DNA of 64,000 nucleotides from positions 19,889,336 to 19,953,335 of the forward strand of contig NW_020954569.1 in the NCBI RefSeq assembly GCF_900497805.2. The letters are read 5' to 3'. The notes under the pieces were generated by a model, which ran no database searches, was not told where the DNA came from, and worked only from the letters and a program-made list of their open reading frames with translations. Position 1 is the stretch's first letter, and each line of letters starts with the position of its first letter. A program made the position numbers and the translations under genes. This DNA comes from Vombatus ursinus. Lineage: Eukaryota > Chordata > Mammalia > Diprotodontia > Vombatidae. Below, in pieces: positions 34,779 to 45,704 of this stretch.

Positions 34779-34919
34779 GGGCAGCTAGGTGGCACAGTAG
34801 ATAGAGCACTGGTTCTGGACTCAGGAGGACCTGAGTCACTCATTAGCTGTGTGATGCTGGGCAAGTCACTTAACCCCAATTGCCTCACCAAATTAATTAA
34901 TTAATTAATTAGTTTTTTA
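34779..34919 (+). repeat. tRNA-derived CORE-SINE with target duplication
   Basis: GGGCAGCTAGGTGGCACAG head, GACTCAGGAGGACCTGAGTC, CORE GCTGTGTGATGCTGGGC, end CCCCAATTGCCTCACC, and a tail drifted to (ATTA)n. AAATGTCTC flanks both sides (34767-34775 and 34920-34928). Low divergence. Confidence 0.92.
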
Positions 34920-34929
34920 AAATGTCTCA

Positions 34930-36450
34930 ATAAAACTGATAGAGCATAACTTCAAAAATTACGGTAAACATAAAACACTGGTTCTATTGAGTAACTTAAA
35001 GAGTAATCTTTGCCTAGTCTTTGCAAAGTAGTTTTATGCCATCAACAAGATTTAGAGGAGGGAGAATGGGTGAGCAAAATAGCTAACAAAAGAATTCCTA
35101 ATAAGACACACATACAGAGAGAGAGAGAGAGAGATCAAAGGAGTATGGTGGTCTGGTTTTTGTGTGTACCTGTGTCATATGCCTTGAAAAATATTAGAGA
35201 ATAACAGAATTTCAGATCTGGAATTGCCCACCAGGCCCATCTAGTCGACATCCTACATGTGAGCTATCTAACGATAAGGAGAAAATATATAAGAGCCAGG
35301 AATTTATCATTTAGAAGAATAAATACATCATTTCCTATGGGGAAATGAAAGAATTTCTGCACTTCAAGGGAAACAGAATAAGAAGTGCTCAGAATTCAAA
35401 GTATATTATTAAGGAAACAATGACTTCTTTCTTTTAGTTAAGCAGATAGCTAAAGGTATTTAATACTACACTATATCTTCAGAGTGGGAATAAGCACCAC
35501 GGGGCATCTATGAGTAAGGTTTCTAATATCTAAAGTGCTACCTGATGAAAAGGTAAAGGTTTTCCTTATAGAAGAGAAATTCACACTTGAATTAGAACAT
35601 GATAGAAAATAAAGTTACTATGAGAAGAATATATTAAAGCAACAGCAAATGAGAAAGTATATTTTAAGCTGGGTCCTTATTCTTAGGTCCATGGATGAAA
35701 GATCACCTAGTGGTCCAGGAATTTGAATGGGGAAAATTTTTCATTTTTATTCTCCCTAACTCCTAATTGAAATTTAGCATTTCCTTATATATTGAATTTA
35801 AAAAATCAAAAAACTCATTCATAGGCTTCCCCAGAATGACAAAAAGGTCCCATGATATAAAAAGTTAATAATCCCTTGCTTTAAAGTCTTTCTGGGTATT
35901 TTTTTTCATTAAACCTAGCTCTAAATATGTTTATATATTCCTCAGTGACTGAATATTTCTTTAAGCAAAGAAATACATTTTCACAGGAATGTATAGATTG
36001 ATTTGTTGCTAATCTATCTTTTTATTTATCACTACCTAGAAAAAAAAGTCCAACCAAAACTACCACAACTTTTTTGCAGTAAATAAAATAGAAGCATGCA
36101 ATATCCTTTACCATGGGGGATAGCAGCACACTGCTTATTTAAGTTAGCAAAAGACGATGGGAGAATTGGAAGATTTCCAAATGTGACATTTGCCATCAAT
36201 AAGAATAGCTGTTTTTATTATTGTTATTTAGTTCTTTGGGAGTTTCTCATGACTCAGAATGTTAGTGCATTCCAGTAATAGATAAGATTTCCTTATTTTT
36301 TTAATGTGATGCTTACCATACTATCTTATGATAGGTAAGTTAAATTTATGGAAAATAAAAGTATTTACATATTTTCTTTTATTTGTGATGACAGTCAAAA
36401 TTTCATGGCACACCTAGGGAAATTTGAGTCATAGTAGTGAGCCACGGCAC
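34930..36450. other. Mostly unassigned DNA
   Basis: Holds a GA microsatellite at about 35117-35134 and a short CORE-SINE relic at about 35205-35290 (ATTTCAGATCTGGAATTGCC). No gene is seen. Confidence 0.4.
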
Positions 36451-36453
36451 ACC

Positions 36454-36601
36454 TTTTTTTTTTTTTGGTTAGAAAACAGGGTTAAGAGACTTGCCCAGGG
36501 TCACACAGCTAGTACATGTTATGTGTCTGAGATGGGATTTGAACCCAGCTCCTGCTGAATCCAGGGCCAGTGGTCTATCCACTGCATCACCTAGCTGCCC
36601 C
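36454..36601 (-). repeat. tRNA-derived CORE-SINE
   Basis: On +: a T tract, then AGGGTTAAGAGACTTGCCCA, GATGGGATTTGAACCC and CACCTAGCTGCCCC. The flanks CACGGCACACC and CACAGTACCC are similar and may be a decayed target duplication. Confidence 0.88.
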
Positions 36602-36609
36602 AACACAGT

Positions 36610-37080
36610 ACCCTTTTATCTAACCTCTGCTCTAAAACTACATTTTGAAAGAATCCATATGGAAAATTATTACTCATCTCCTGACAGAGATATTGAATTC
36701 AGTATTCCAATTGACATGTGTTTTTGGATATGGCAAATGTAGGTATTTGTTTTGCTTGTCTATACATATTTCTTAAAAAGGCTTGCTTGGTTTTCTTTTT
36801 TTTTTCCCCTGGGGAGTGGTGGGTGTTTTAAATTTAAAAAAAAATAATTTTTGAAAGGGATCCACAGAGATCCAAAGAAATCCTCTTGTAGATAGATATA
36901 AAATATCTTTTAAAAACTATTAAGGAAAAAAGTTACAGCTAATAATTGAAATGTGATTAATTATAATATTAACCAGAGGGTCCAAGAAAGGACAAAAGAA
37001 AAATAAAACAAATGAGAGAATGATCTGATAATAAATGCAACATGTATCTGATAAGTACCAACTTTACGTAAGTAGCTGTT
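36610..37080. other. Unassigned DNA
   Basis: Nothing recognised. Confidence 0.4.
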
Positions 37081-37084
37081 TAAT

Positions 37085-37240
37085 GAGATGGCTGGGTTGC
37101 ATAATGGATAGAGTTCCAGATATGGAGCCAGAAAGACTTTAAGTATGTAAGCTGCTTTGAGAGCAGGCACAATCCAGCTCTCCTATTTAATCTCCAGTGC
37201 ATAGCACAGTTCATTGCAAAGAGTAAGGAATAAATGATTT
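37085..37240 (+). repeat. SINE relic with L2/MIR-like tail
   Basis: It has a GGGTTGCATAATGGATAGAG head, a lost middle, then GAGAGCAGGCAC, CCAGTGCATAGCACAG and GGAATAAATGATTTTTGA as a tail. Confidence 0.5.
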
Positions 37241-37244
37241 TTGA

Positions 37245-37405
37245 TTCATATATTCATTCCACCTCTGTCATAAGGCAAATGGATGACTAATAGACCATTG
37301 AATAACAACAACATTCTCTTATGTTTTATTAACCTAATAGTTATGAAATTATTTTATTCCTCCAATCCTAGTTAAAAACTTGATATCAAAGATTTAGCAT
37401 TTTTA
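37245..37405. other. Unassigned DNA
   Basis: Short AT-rich stretch with nothing recognised. Confidence 0.35.
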
Positions 37406-37409
37406 TTGT

Positions 37410-37843
37410 AAAAGCAAGAGAAACTACACATTATGTGCCTAATGTACTAAATGGTGGAAATGATACTAAGTTTAGATAAATCATCTTTCCTGCCTCATAG
37501 TTTTTAAAATCAAGTGGGAAAATGACAATGATACAAAAAATTAGAAAACACAACATTATATAGAGATATGAAAAATTCTATGTGAGGTCTGAGGGTGGGA
37601 TAAACTGGGGATGTCAAAGAAGGCCTAGGTAGTATTTGAGTCAAACTTTAAAGAATGGGAAGGAATCTGGTAGATAAAGGAAGTGGGAACTGACAAGACA
37701 ATCCAGGCATATGGACCATTCATTTGAAGGCATGGAGGTATGAAGTCAGAAGTCCTGCTGAGGGCTGAGTTTTCCAGGTTGGCTAGAATACAGAATACAT
37801 TTAGGTATATAGGTCAAGGTAAAGCTATAAAAGTAAAGTCTTT
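37410..37843 (-). repeat. L2-type LINE 3' region
   Basis: The + strand carries the reverse complement of an L2 3' region: CCTGCCTCATAG, GGCATGGAGGTATGAAG and TTCCAGGTTGGCTAG. It is broken by the L1 at 37844 and may resume briefly after 38592. Confidence 0.6.
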
Positions 37844-38049
37844 TTTTTCTGAATAGTATTTTAATTTCCCAATTACATGTAAATATAGTTTTCAACATTC
37901 ACTTTTTTTGAGTTCCAATTTTTTTTTCTCCCTCCCCAAGACAGCATGCAATCTGATATAGGTACAGTACATGTACAATCATATTGAATATAGTTCCACA
38001 TTAGTCATGTTGTGTAAGAAGAATCAGAACAAAAGGGAAAAACCATGAA

Positions 38050-38089
<40 letters not shown>

Positions 38090-38572
38090 TAGTATGCTTT
38101 GATCTGCATTCAGATTCCATGTTCTTTCTCTGGATGTGGATAGCATTTTCTATCTTCAGTCTTTTGGAATTGTCTTAGGTCATTGTATTTCTGAGCAGAG
38201 CTAAGTCTATCAGAGTTAGTTATTGCATAGTGTTGCAGGTATTGTGTACAATGTTTTCTTGTTTCTGCTCACTTCACTCAACATCAGTTCATATAAGTCC
38301 TTCCAGGTTTTTCTGAAGTCTGCGTGCTCATCATTTCTAATATCACAATAGTATTCCATTACATTCATATACCACAGCTTGTTCAGCCATTCCCCAATTG
38401 ATAGGCATCCCCTCAATTTCCAATTCTTGGCCACCACAAAAAGAGCTGCTATAAATATTTTTGTACATGTGGGTCCTTTTCCCTTTTTTATGATTTCCTT
38501 GGAATATAAACCTGGTAATGGTATTGCTGGATCAAAAGTTATGCAAAGTTTTATAGACCTGTAAGCATAGTT
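37844..38572 (-). repeat. L1 LINE, 5'-truncated 3' end, target duplication
   Basis: A T tract on + is followed by the reverse complement of the L1 3'UTR (CCCAATTACATGTAAATATAG, TTCTTTCTCTGGATGTGGATAG). Next comes the end of ORF2 (CCATTCCCCAATTGATAGGC, CCCCTCAATTTCC) up to TTATGCAAAGTTTTATAG. A 19-base direct repeat, CTATAAAAGTAAAGTCTTT at 37825-37843 and the same with one change at 38573-38591, flanks it. This is a clear 5'-truncated L1 insertion of about 730 bases into an L2. A GA microsatellite lies at about 38048-38088. Confidence 0.95.
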
Positions 38573-38599
38573 CTATGAAAGTAAAGTCTTTACAGATTT

Positions 38600-39109
38600 T
38601 GAGATGACTTGAGTACTACCCCCACAGAATCTGTCTTTACTTGCTAGGCTGTTAGTTTAAAAAAAAGCTGAGAATTTTTGAGCCAAAACAACAACAGCAA
38701 CAACAACAACAGAAAAAGTGATATATTTGAAGATTGCAAACCAATTTGTAAACTTTTTTTTATTTCCAAGATAAATAGTGTCCATTCTTTTGACCTTTCC
38801 TCCTAAAAAAGCTCATTTCCTTTTAACCTCCTCCCCCCACTATTGCATAATTTTCTTTATACTCTTTAAAATATACAGTTACTTAGCCATGATTTGACTG
38901 AGGAATTTCATATCCATTCATTATTTCTATCCTACTGACAGTGAATACAGAAGTGAGATGTGATTTGGTCCTATATTTCATCCACTAGCAACAAGGTTAG
39001 GATGAGCAAATAGTCAAAAGGCTGCAAACACCATCAAATGTTCATTGATGTATAAGATGCTAAGTTCCCCACGCTAAGTAATTCAGAGTAAATAATGGTT
39101 CAAGTCGAT
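38600..39109. other. Unassigned DNA
   Basis: A CAA-rich run lies near 38690-38710. Nothing else recognised. Confidence 0.4.
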
Positions 39110-39416
39110 TTTTTTTCCTCCTCAAACCTAGTAAGAAGCTGTGATGCTCATTTGAGCTTCATTTATATTCAGTAAACAAAATGAAGTCTATTTCTGTCAC
39201 CTCTCCAGTCTTCAAGGAAAGGAAGAATGTGGCAGAGTGATTAATGGTCATGATTAACTTCCTGCAGGTTGTGGTTTCATGCCCCAGTGATTATTTGGTC
39301 ATTATCCTGGGTGAGATGCTACATTAGCCACATATGCCTCCAGCCACAAAGCCTGATAAAAATCTAAAGGTTAAGCTGCTTAATAGCTTACTATTCCTTC
39401 ATTCTGTTTTGTCTAG
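39110..39416. other. Non-repetitive block before candidate small exon
   Basis: No repeat signature and a mixed composition. It could be conserved non-coding DNA or an intron. Inference only. Confidence 0.25.
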
Positions 39417-39464
39417 TCATGCTATCAACCATTGAATTTATGTGAACAAAGTAGTTTAGCAGAG
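39417..39464 (+). other. Candidate 48-bp exon, unidentified
   Basis: A strong pyrimidine tract and acceptor (CATTCTGTTTTGTCTAG) precede 48 bases that end in GCAGAG before GTAAGTAG, a near-ideal donor. Read in phase 0 it is open for 16 codons (SCYQPLNLCEQSSLAE); the other frames have stops. It is small enough that an open frame is weak evidence. I do not recognise the peptide. It could also be a non-coding RNA exon or a chance pairing of splice-like words. Confidence 0.25.
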
Positions 39465-39529
39465 GTAAGTAGCACTATCTCGTCTGAAGAATAGTGAAAA
39501 TTCCAGTTATAACTCTACTGTTGGGGAAA

Positions 39530-39745
39530 CAGAGGACTTGATGTTAGGATACTTGGTTCAAACCCCTCTTCAGTTGCCTACAAGCTGGGTGCCTCTGGAC
39601 AAGGCACAGCATCACTTTCCTCATCTGTAAACTGTAGATAATTATATATTATCTGAGGTTGCACTGTTGGCATTGAGATCAAATGAGATAATGCATGTAA
39701 TTTCTACAGACTTTAAAATGCCATATAATTGCATGTTGTTTAACA
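39530..39745 (+). repeat. CORE-SINE (Mon-1/MIR type)
   Basis: Signatures are TTCCTCATCTGTAAACTG and GAGATCAAATGAGATAATGC, with a TAAAATGCCATATAAT tail. Old. Confidence 0.7.
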
Positions 39746-39821
39746 CTTGGAAGTGAATTATCTTCCATTTTCTTATAAACTAGCTATGTACTCAATTCTA
39801 ATCAATTCAAGATATTATTTG

Positions 39822-39965
39822 AGTTCATCAATCAATCAATTAGTAAGTCTTTTTAAGTATATACAATGTTCCAGCTACTATACTAGGCACAGATTATACC
39901 ATTATAAGGAACAAAACATTTTCTTCTCTCAAATAACTTCTATTCTAATGAAGGAGTCATAAAAC
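39822..39965 (-). repeat. L2 3' end
   Basis: On +: CATCAATCAATCAATTAGTA, ATACAATGTTCCAGCTACTA and TCAAATAACTTCTATTCTAA. The reverse complement of an L2-type terminus. Confidence 0.65.
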
Positions 39966-40255
39966 ATAAATGTTATACACATATATGCACATACATATAC
40001 ACATACACACATGTGCATGCATGTTACATACACATGTGTACATATGCATATGTTACATACACATGTGTACATATGCGTGTGTCGCACACGTGTATGTGTG
40101 TTTGTCCATGTGTGCTCGCATGCATGTTGTATGCATATGTGTATATATGCATGCGTTGTGAACATGTGTGTGCATGTATTTGAATGTTATATACATGTGT
40201 GTGTATGTATACCTACATATGTATATATATGTGTGTGTGTATAATATATATTACA
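39966..40255. repeat. Long CA/TG/TA low-complexity tract
   Basis: About 290 bases made of ACATATGC, ACATGTG and related alternating purine-pyrimidine words with internal ~40-base repeats. It yields several overlapping His/Cys/Tyr-rich open frames on both strands, all of them artefacts. Confidence 0.9.
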
Positions 40256-40359
40256 TCAATATGAAGTTAATAAATACACATATATACAAACTAGTAAAAT
40301 ACAAGGCTGCTTGGGAGGGAAGGAGGAAACTAGCATGTGGAGGGATCAGTTGAATCTTA

Positions 40360-40555
40360 GAATAATAGACTTGAGCCTGGAAAGAGATCTGAGAAGTCAT
40401 AGTGTCCAGCACCTTATTTTATTTATAAGGAAATGAAGCCCAGGGGAAAGAAATGATTGGTACAGAATAACATTTAGTAAGTGGCAAAAAGAGGATTTGA
40501 GCGTAGGTACCCTAACTTCTAATCTAACTTTAGAAATGGCTTCTTGCTTTCTCTC
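40360..40555 (-). repeat. CORE-SINE, minus strand
   Basis: On +: a head-end reading 'gagcctggaaagagatctgagaa'-like text, then ATAAGGAAATGAAGCCCAGG, AAAAGAGGATTTGAGC. Diverged. Confidence 0.6.
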
Positions 40556-40559
40556 CAAC

Positions 40560-41340
40560 ATCATATATTTCTTCATTTTTTCTTCAAGGGAACAATCAAC
40601 CTTTCAGGCCTGTCTTTTCAGGAAACTTCTGACTTCTAATGAAGAGCAATTAGTCATTTTTCAGCTCAGATTCAGAGTAAACAAAGAAAATCCTATGAGT
40701 ATATAACTCAAGACAAGTTATTTGCTTTTAATTACAAAGTAGCAAGTACTTCAAATTATTCTTAAAGCAAAATTAAAAAAAAATTCCTTTGGTCTAAGTA
40801 ATGTGTATGCCTTTGAAATAAGACAGAATTATCCAAGATAGTTCTAATGAGGTTTTACTGTATGAGCTCAGACATTTTGGTTGCTATAGTTAGTTTTTCA
40901 TCATTCAAGAACTTATGTAATTGTTCTACTCATGTACCAGCTATCAAAAAGAAACTTTAAAAAGCAGATTTTTTTTTTCCTTCAAATTATCCTACAGGCA
41001 GCAATGGCGTTTGATATACATTTCATTGTACTACCCAGACTTGGTTCCAATTGTTTCGAAGTATCTAACTCCATGAGATATAGGAGAACAAGACCTTAAT
41101 TTAAATGACTTAAAATTGTAAAGTTTTCTGAACACTGAGGCTTAATTTGCTTCTCTGCGTGTACATCTGCAACCTCTGCAACAATCATTTAGTAGCATAA
41201 ACAATTTTTCACATCCTCTCATATTCCATAGAAATGATTACAATTAATTATAATAAATATTTGTGTTAAATAAAAGTAAAGAAGCTTTTCTAGGTCTCTA
41301 CTATCGCTAGTACCTTACCTGGGAGATTATTTCCCATTAT
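40560..41340. other. Unassigned DNA
   Basis: Nothing recognised. Confidence 0.4.
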
Positions 41341-41342
41341 AT

Positions 41343-41798
41343 TGTGTGATACAGTGACTCTAACACAATTTAATTCAGAGACTTCTTAAGTTGGAAGCAA
41401 AAGTTACGTTTTATTACAATTGTTACAATCTCTTGAGAAGGGGCATCTGCTCCTCCAGTACATTACCAGCAGGAGAGAGACAAAGCACAAAGGACAAAGT
41501 GAAATTACATGTCCTATCCCGAACAAGCCTCCCACCCACCACTGTCCCTTAGTCCCATTGGCTGGGAGGCGGGCTTACATTCTAGGCATGAAAATCTCAA
41601 AGACAAAGAACAAGGAAACAAGTTATAGCCAATCCAAACATACATGTCCTTATTTAGTAAACCTAATGCTGATGTGGCAGTGATGTGGCAATCAGGAGGG
41701 GGTTTAGGGCTGAATTCCTATAGGTTTAGGTAATTTAAACTTATGGTGTGTTCGTTCTCTCAAAGCCTATCTCTAGTTTCAAGACAGTGTTTTCATCA
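41343..41798 (-). mobile_element. Probable solo LTR (endogenous retrovirus)
   Basis: About 456 bases. On the minus strand it opens TGATGAAAACACTGTC, has an AATAAAA signal, and closes GTCACTGTATCACACA. It is GC-richer than its surroundings, with CCCATTGGCTGGGAGGCGGG in the promoter-like part. No clear target duplication, so the ends are uncertain by tens of bases. A fossil without internal genes. Confidence 0.6.
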
Positions 41799-41854
41799 CC
41801 ACCCTGAGAAGTCTTCACAGAGGTTATATCTCATTCAATAGAAATATGATGCAT

Positions 41855-41996
41855 GTACATATTGTTTTCATGTTTTCTCCCCCTATTGGAGTCTTAGCTT
41901 TTTGAGGTCAGGTATTTTGCTGTTGTCTTTATATCTTTACCACTTAACACAAAACCTGGCACAGATTAAGCCCTTTATAAATGTTTATTGACTGAT
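41855..41996 (+). repeat. L2 3' end
   Basis: CCCCTATTGGAGTCTTAGC, TTTTGAGGTCAGGTATTTTG, AAAACCTGGCACAGATTAAG and ATAAATGTTTATTGACTG match an L2 terminus. Confidence 0.75.
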
Positions 41997-41999
41997 AGT

Positions 42000-43355
42000 T
42001 GCTGGTGTGTTCCATATTTAAGTAGAATGTTTGACAAGTTACTATGCCTAATGGCCTCTCTAGGAGTAGCACTTTGTTGTTGAACAAAGTCACCTAGAAT
42101 AACAACAACAACAATGACAATAACAACAGTACTGTGACCCTGATTATATGGTGCTAACAAACATTACAGAGCAACACAATGTCAAACAGAGGAATATAAC
42201 TTTATTCTTGACATTTTCTCTCTTTTATAACATGACTTCTCAGGAAATATAAGAAAAAAAATAACTTTGCATTCTCTCTGCCTCATCCTGAATTTTCCAA
42301 TAATATCTCCCTCTTTCTGGGGTTTTTTATGTCTAAATAACAGTCATGTGTCTTCACATGCCAATTTTTATTACTATATTGAGGATTTAAAAAATTAGCT
42401 CACATTGAGGTTGCCTTGTCTTCTCTTCCTTTGCAATTCTCTTTTTATCTCAACTTCCTTCTTGACCTAAGTATTAATTGTTCCTCATTTGCATTGTTGG
42501 GGAAGTCCACTAATGATGCTGATAGATATTAGGTGAACTTTTAGCAGCAGGTTGCCCTATGAAGAAATGTTTGAACTGGCAAAACACAATTTTTCTGCAA
42601 AAATATTGCACACTTGATCACAGAGAATGAGAGAAGCTGAAGAAAGAAACTGTAAGATAATGATAGGAAGATTTGAATGGATAGCCTATTTGGAACAGAA
42701 TGTTTCAGTGTTTATTCATATTACTTAAAGCCTTGCTCTTAAATGTAGGGAAATGAGAGATTAAATAACAATTAGCAATTTTGATTAAAATGAGGAATTA
42801 TTTTTTTTTCAAACCTAGAGATCTTCCTTCAGATGCTTCAAGATATTTCTATATTACCAGCCTTGCTAAATAATTCTCTAAAATTTTTCAACCTTGAGAG
42901 CAGTTCTGTTTGTAAAATATTATTACACACCTGATTGATAACTATAGTTCAAGAAAATGCAAGGTAGTCAAGTAGAATGTTCCTACTGGCTATCTCTTTT
43001 CACTTCACAACGTTGTTTTTTTTTTTTGTTTTTTTTGGGGGGGTCTGGTGAGAAAGAAAAAAAAATCAAGCTTAGATAACTTGGGTTCCTCTCTTCATTC
43101 TCCCTTTTCTCCCCCCTCCACACATAAATTCAAGAAGCCAGAATTGATTCAAGTGATCAGCATACACAGAGCACTACTTCTTTAATACAAGATACCACTG
43201 AGATTTGAGGATAGATTGCTCAGAGTGCCTTCTACTTGGCTGGATATTGTAAAAGTAGGAAACTGGTTTTGTATAGCTCCCACCCTCCTTCCCCATGTAG
43301 ACAAGTGAAGTAAATATCATGCAATGGAGCCTATTTCTGCTATCAATCCAGTCTC
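42000..43355. other. Unassigned DNA
   Basis: An AAC-rich tract lies at about 42098-42130, with T and G runs near 43018-43045. No gene or clear repeat. Confidence 0.4.
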
Positions 43356-43359
43356 ACAG

Positions 43360-43678
43360 GATGTTTTTGATTGTAATTCAATTTTATTTCATTTTTTACT
43401 CATTTTCTCCTCACTCCCCATCCCCACTGAGAAAGCAAGAAAAAAATGAAACCCATAACAAACATGTTTATTCATGCAAAATAAATTCCTCCATTAATCA
43501 TGTCCTCTCTACCTCCTCACAAAAAAAAAATCCTCAGTCTTTATTCCAAGTCATTACCTCTGTATATAAAAGCGGGTGACTTGTTTCCTCGTGAGTCCTC
43601 TATGATTGGTCATTGTGCTAATCAGAGTTCCCAAGTCATTTAAAGCATTTTGCCTTTACAATATTATATGTGTATATA
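43360..43678 (-). repeat. L1 LINE 3' region, part 1 of 3
   Basis: The reverse complement of a marsupial L1 3'UTR: GTAATTCAATTTTATTTC, CTGAGAAAGCAAG, AACATGTTTATTCATGCAAA and GTGAGTCCTCTATGATTGG. Two LTRs split this L1, and it continues at 44318 and 45228. Confidence 0.65.
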
Positions 43679-44317
43679 TGATGAGGTCTAGAGGTTAGGG
43701 TGCTGGCCGAGATCACAGCACAGGCTCTGCCTGAATGAATTCAACCCAAATCTTCTTTCAGCCAGAGAAAAGGTTTATTAGAGATAAGTCATATAGGCCA
43801 GACTCTTAAGGAATCTGAACATTAGTAATGCCCTTAGGGATGAGCATGCATGAGACAGTCTCAGCCTTTTGGGCATGAGAAAGTCTCTGCCTTTGGATGG
43901 GGGCCAGGGTGGATCTTATACAAACTAAAGTAATTTTGGGTGACCAGAGGAGGGGGCTGGGAAAAGGGTCTAGATGATAATTCTAATTGGAGGGTGGAGA
44001 GATTGAATAGACAATGAGAATAGATAATGAAAGGAACTGGAAGGAAGAAGTTTGAAAGGCATCTGAATAAGATCAAAAGGTGGGGCTAGGGCTTTCAAAT
44101 GGAGATAAGGGGAGTAGATAAGGAACCTAAAAGTTTAAAGGTTTTCTGGGACCATAGACAAATGAGAGCCAGATTCCCTTTAGGGCAAGGGGTTAAGGTG
44201 AATCCGAATAAGATGAAAAGGTAGGGCTAAGGCTTTCAAAGGGAAATAAGGAGCTGGGGCCTGTATAGCTAGATTCCCTTTGGGGCAAGGATCTCAGTTT
44301 GGGCTCATACCCCATCA
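43679..44317 (-). mobile_element. Solo LTR, family A copy 1
   Basis: About 639 bases, opening TGATGGGGTATGAGCCC on the minus strand and closing AGACCTCATCA, with AATAAA then CTTTTCTCTGGCTGAAAGAA in the R region. It resembles copies at 44663 and 51971 in its start, polyadenylation block and length. TATATA occurs on both sides, a possible short target duplication in TA-rich sequence. Fossil, LTR only. Confidence 0.8.
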
Positions 44318-44324
44318 TATATAC

Positions 44325-44376
<52 letters not shown>

Positions 44377-44662
44377 ATATATGGTTCTCTTGCTTCTGCT
44401 AGTTTCATTTGTATCACTTCATACATGTCCTACTGGTTTTCTCAGAAACCATTCCTATCATTATTTTTATGTTCAAAATAGTATTCCAATATATTCATAT
44501 ATCAAAACTCATTTGGATATTTCCCAGTTGGTGGGAACTCACTGTTGTCCCAACAAATAGAGCTTTATAAAGACTGTTACTGGGTATGATTCCTTTTCCT
44601 CATTCTTTAATCTCTTTGTTTTATAGACCTGATATCTAAGGGACACATCTACAATACACAAA
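44318..44662 (-). repeat. L1 LINE 3' region, part 2, with (TG)n
   Basis: A TA/TG microsatellite occupies about 44318-44385. After it come GGTTCTCTTGCTTCTGCTAG, GTTCAAAATAGTATTCCAAT and TTTCCCAGTTGGTGGG, the reverse complement of the L1 ORF2 end. Confidence 0.65.
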
Positions 44663-45227
44663 TGATGGGGTTGGGATCTAGACCCCAGAAAGGAAAAACG
44701 CTGGACTTTCCCATATGGCCAAATCTCTCGCATTCCCCTGAGGCTATAATCCCATCAACTGGCCTTTCATTGTGGACCTCCCTATAGCCCCAGGCCATTT
44801 CTCCATTCTCCCTTGGCCATGTGGTCCAGGTCCCTGGAATTTTATTACCTTACTGACTACTTGGCCACTCCTAGATCCCTCCCATAGTCTTTCTGTATAT
44901 AAGGTCCACCTTGTCTCTGTTAAGATGCTGAGATTCTTAAAATCTAGCCACTGCTTAGATTCTTATAATCTAACCAAGGCTCAGATTCTTATAATCTAGC
45001 CACTGCTTACCCATGTTCAGACTTCTTAAAGAGTCTGCCCAATATGCAGATTCCTATAATCTAGCCACTGCTTACCCATGTTCAGACTCTTAGAGTCTGT
45101 CCAATATGACGGATGTTCTAATAAACCTTGTCTTTGGCTGAAAGAAGGCTTGGGTAGAATTCTTTCGGGCAGGACACACATGTTGTGATATTGGGGTCCC
45201 AGCACTCCTGAACCCCTAAACTGCACC
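44663..45227 (+). mobile_element. Solo LTR, family A copy 2
   Basis: Opens TGATGGGGTTGGGATC, carries a TATATAAGG promoter box near 44897, AATAAACCTTGTCTTTGG, GCTGAAAGAAGG and closes near CTAAACTGCACCA. The centre (about 44930-45110) holds tandem units containing ATTCTTATAATCTAGCCACTG. The ends are uncertain by some tens of bases. It sits in opposite orientation to copy 1, within the same L1. Fossil, LTR only. Confidence 0.75.
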
Positions 45228-45420
45228 ACTAGGACAAAGAATATGTACAGTTTAGTATTTTGAGGGGCTTGGTTCCAAATTGCTTTCTGAAATTTCTGGA
45301 GCAGTTGAGAGTTTTGCCAACAGTGCATTACTGTACATGTTTTCCCATAGGGCCTCCAGCATTTGCCATTTTCCTTTTTCATCCACTTTCCCAGTTATAG
45401 GAAATTTTTAGAGGAAGTGT
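45228..45420 (-). repeat. L1 LINE, part 3 of 3
   Basis: Continues the L1 ORF2 end: TAGGACAAAGAATATGTACAG, TTCCAAATTGCTTTCTG, GCCAACAGTGCATTACTG and CATTTGCCATTTTCC. Confidence 0.75.
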
Positions 45421-45504
45421 GGGAATAACAGCTACGTATTGCCCTAAGAATATTATTTCCCCTATTGACACATGCTATGTGCATAATCAAAAATATGAAT
45501 AACC

Positions 45505-45700
45505 TAGCCTTGGGTAAGACATTAATTCAAATTCTGACTCTGTAAATCCATGAGTTTTGCTTCTCTGAGCCTCAGTTTCCTTATCTGTAAAAGGGACTCT
45601 TACCTCACAGGGTTGTTATGATCAAACACAGATCAAATGAAATAAAGTATATAAATCTTTTTAAATTTAAGTACTTAACAAATTTCCAGGACTAAGATCA
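45505..45700 (+). repeat. MIR-type CORE-SINE
   Basis: TCTGAGCCTCAGTTTCCTTA, TCTGTAAAAGGGACTC and CTCACAGGGTTGTTATGATC: the 3' half of a MIR. Confidence 0.75.
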
Positions 45701-45704
45701 ATGT

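Noticed and set aside
34779-34860. tRNA gene-like heads with box A and box B in many SINEs
   Set aside because: They are the tRNA-derived 5' parts of SINEs; no cloverleaf tRNA gene was seen.
39929-40353. Cys/His/Tyr-rich open frames on both strands
   Set aside because: Translations of an alternating CA/TG/TA tract; not metal-binding proteins.
45026-45382. 118-codon open frame on the minus strand
   Set aside because: It spans the junction of an LTR and an L1 fragment, so it is an accident of nesting.
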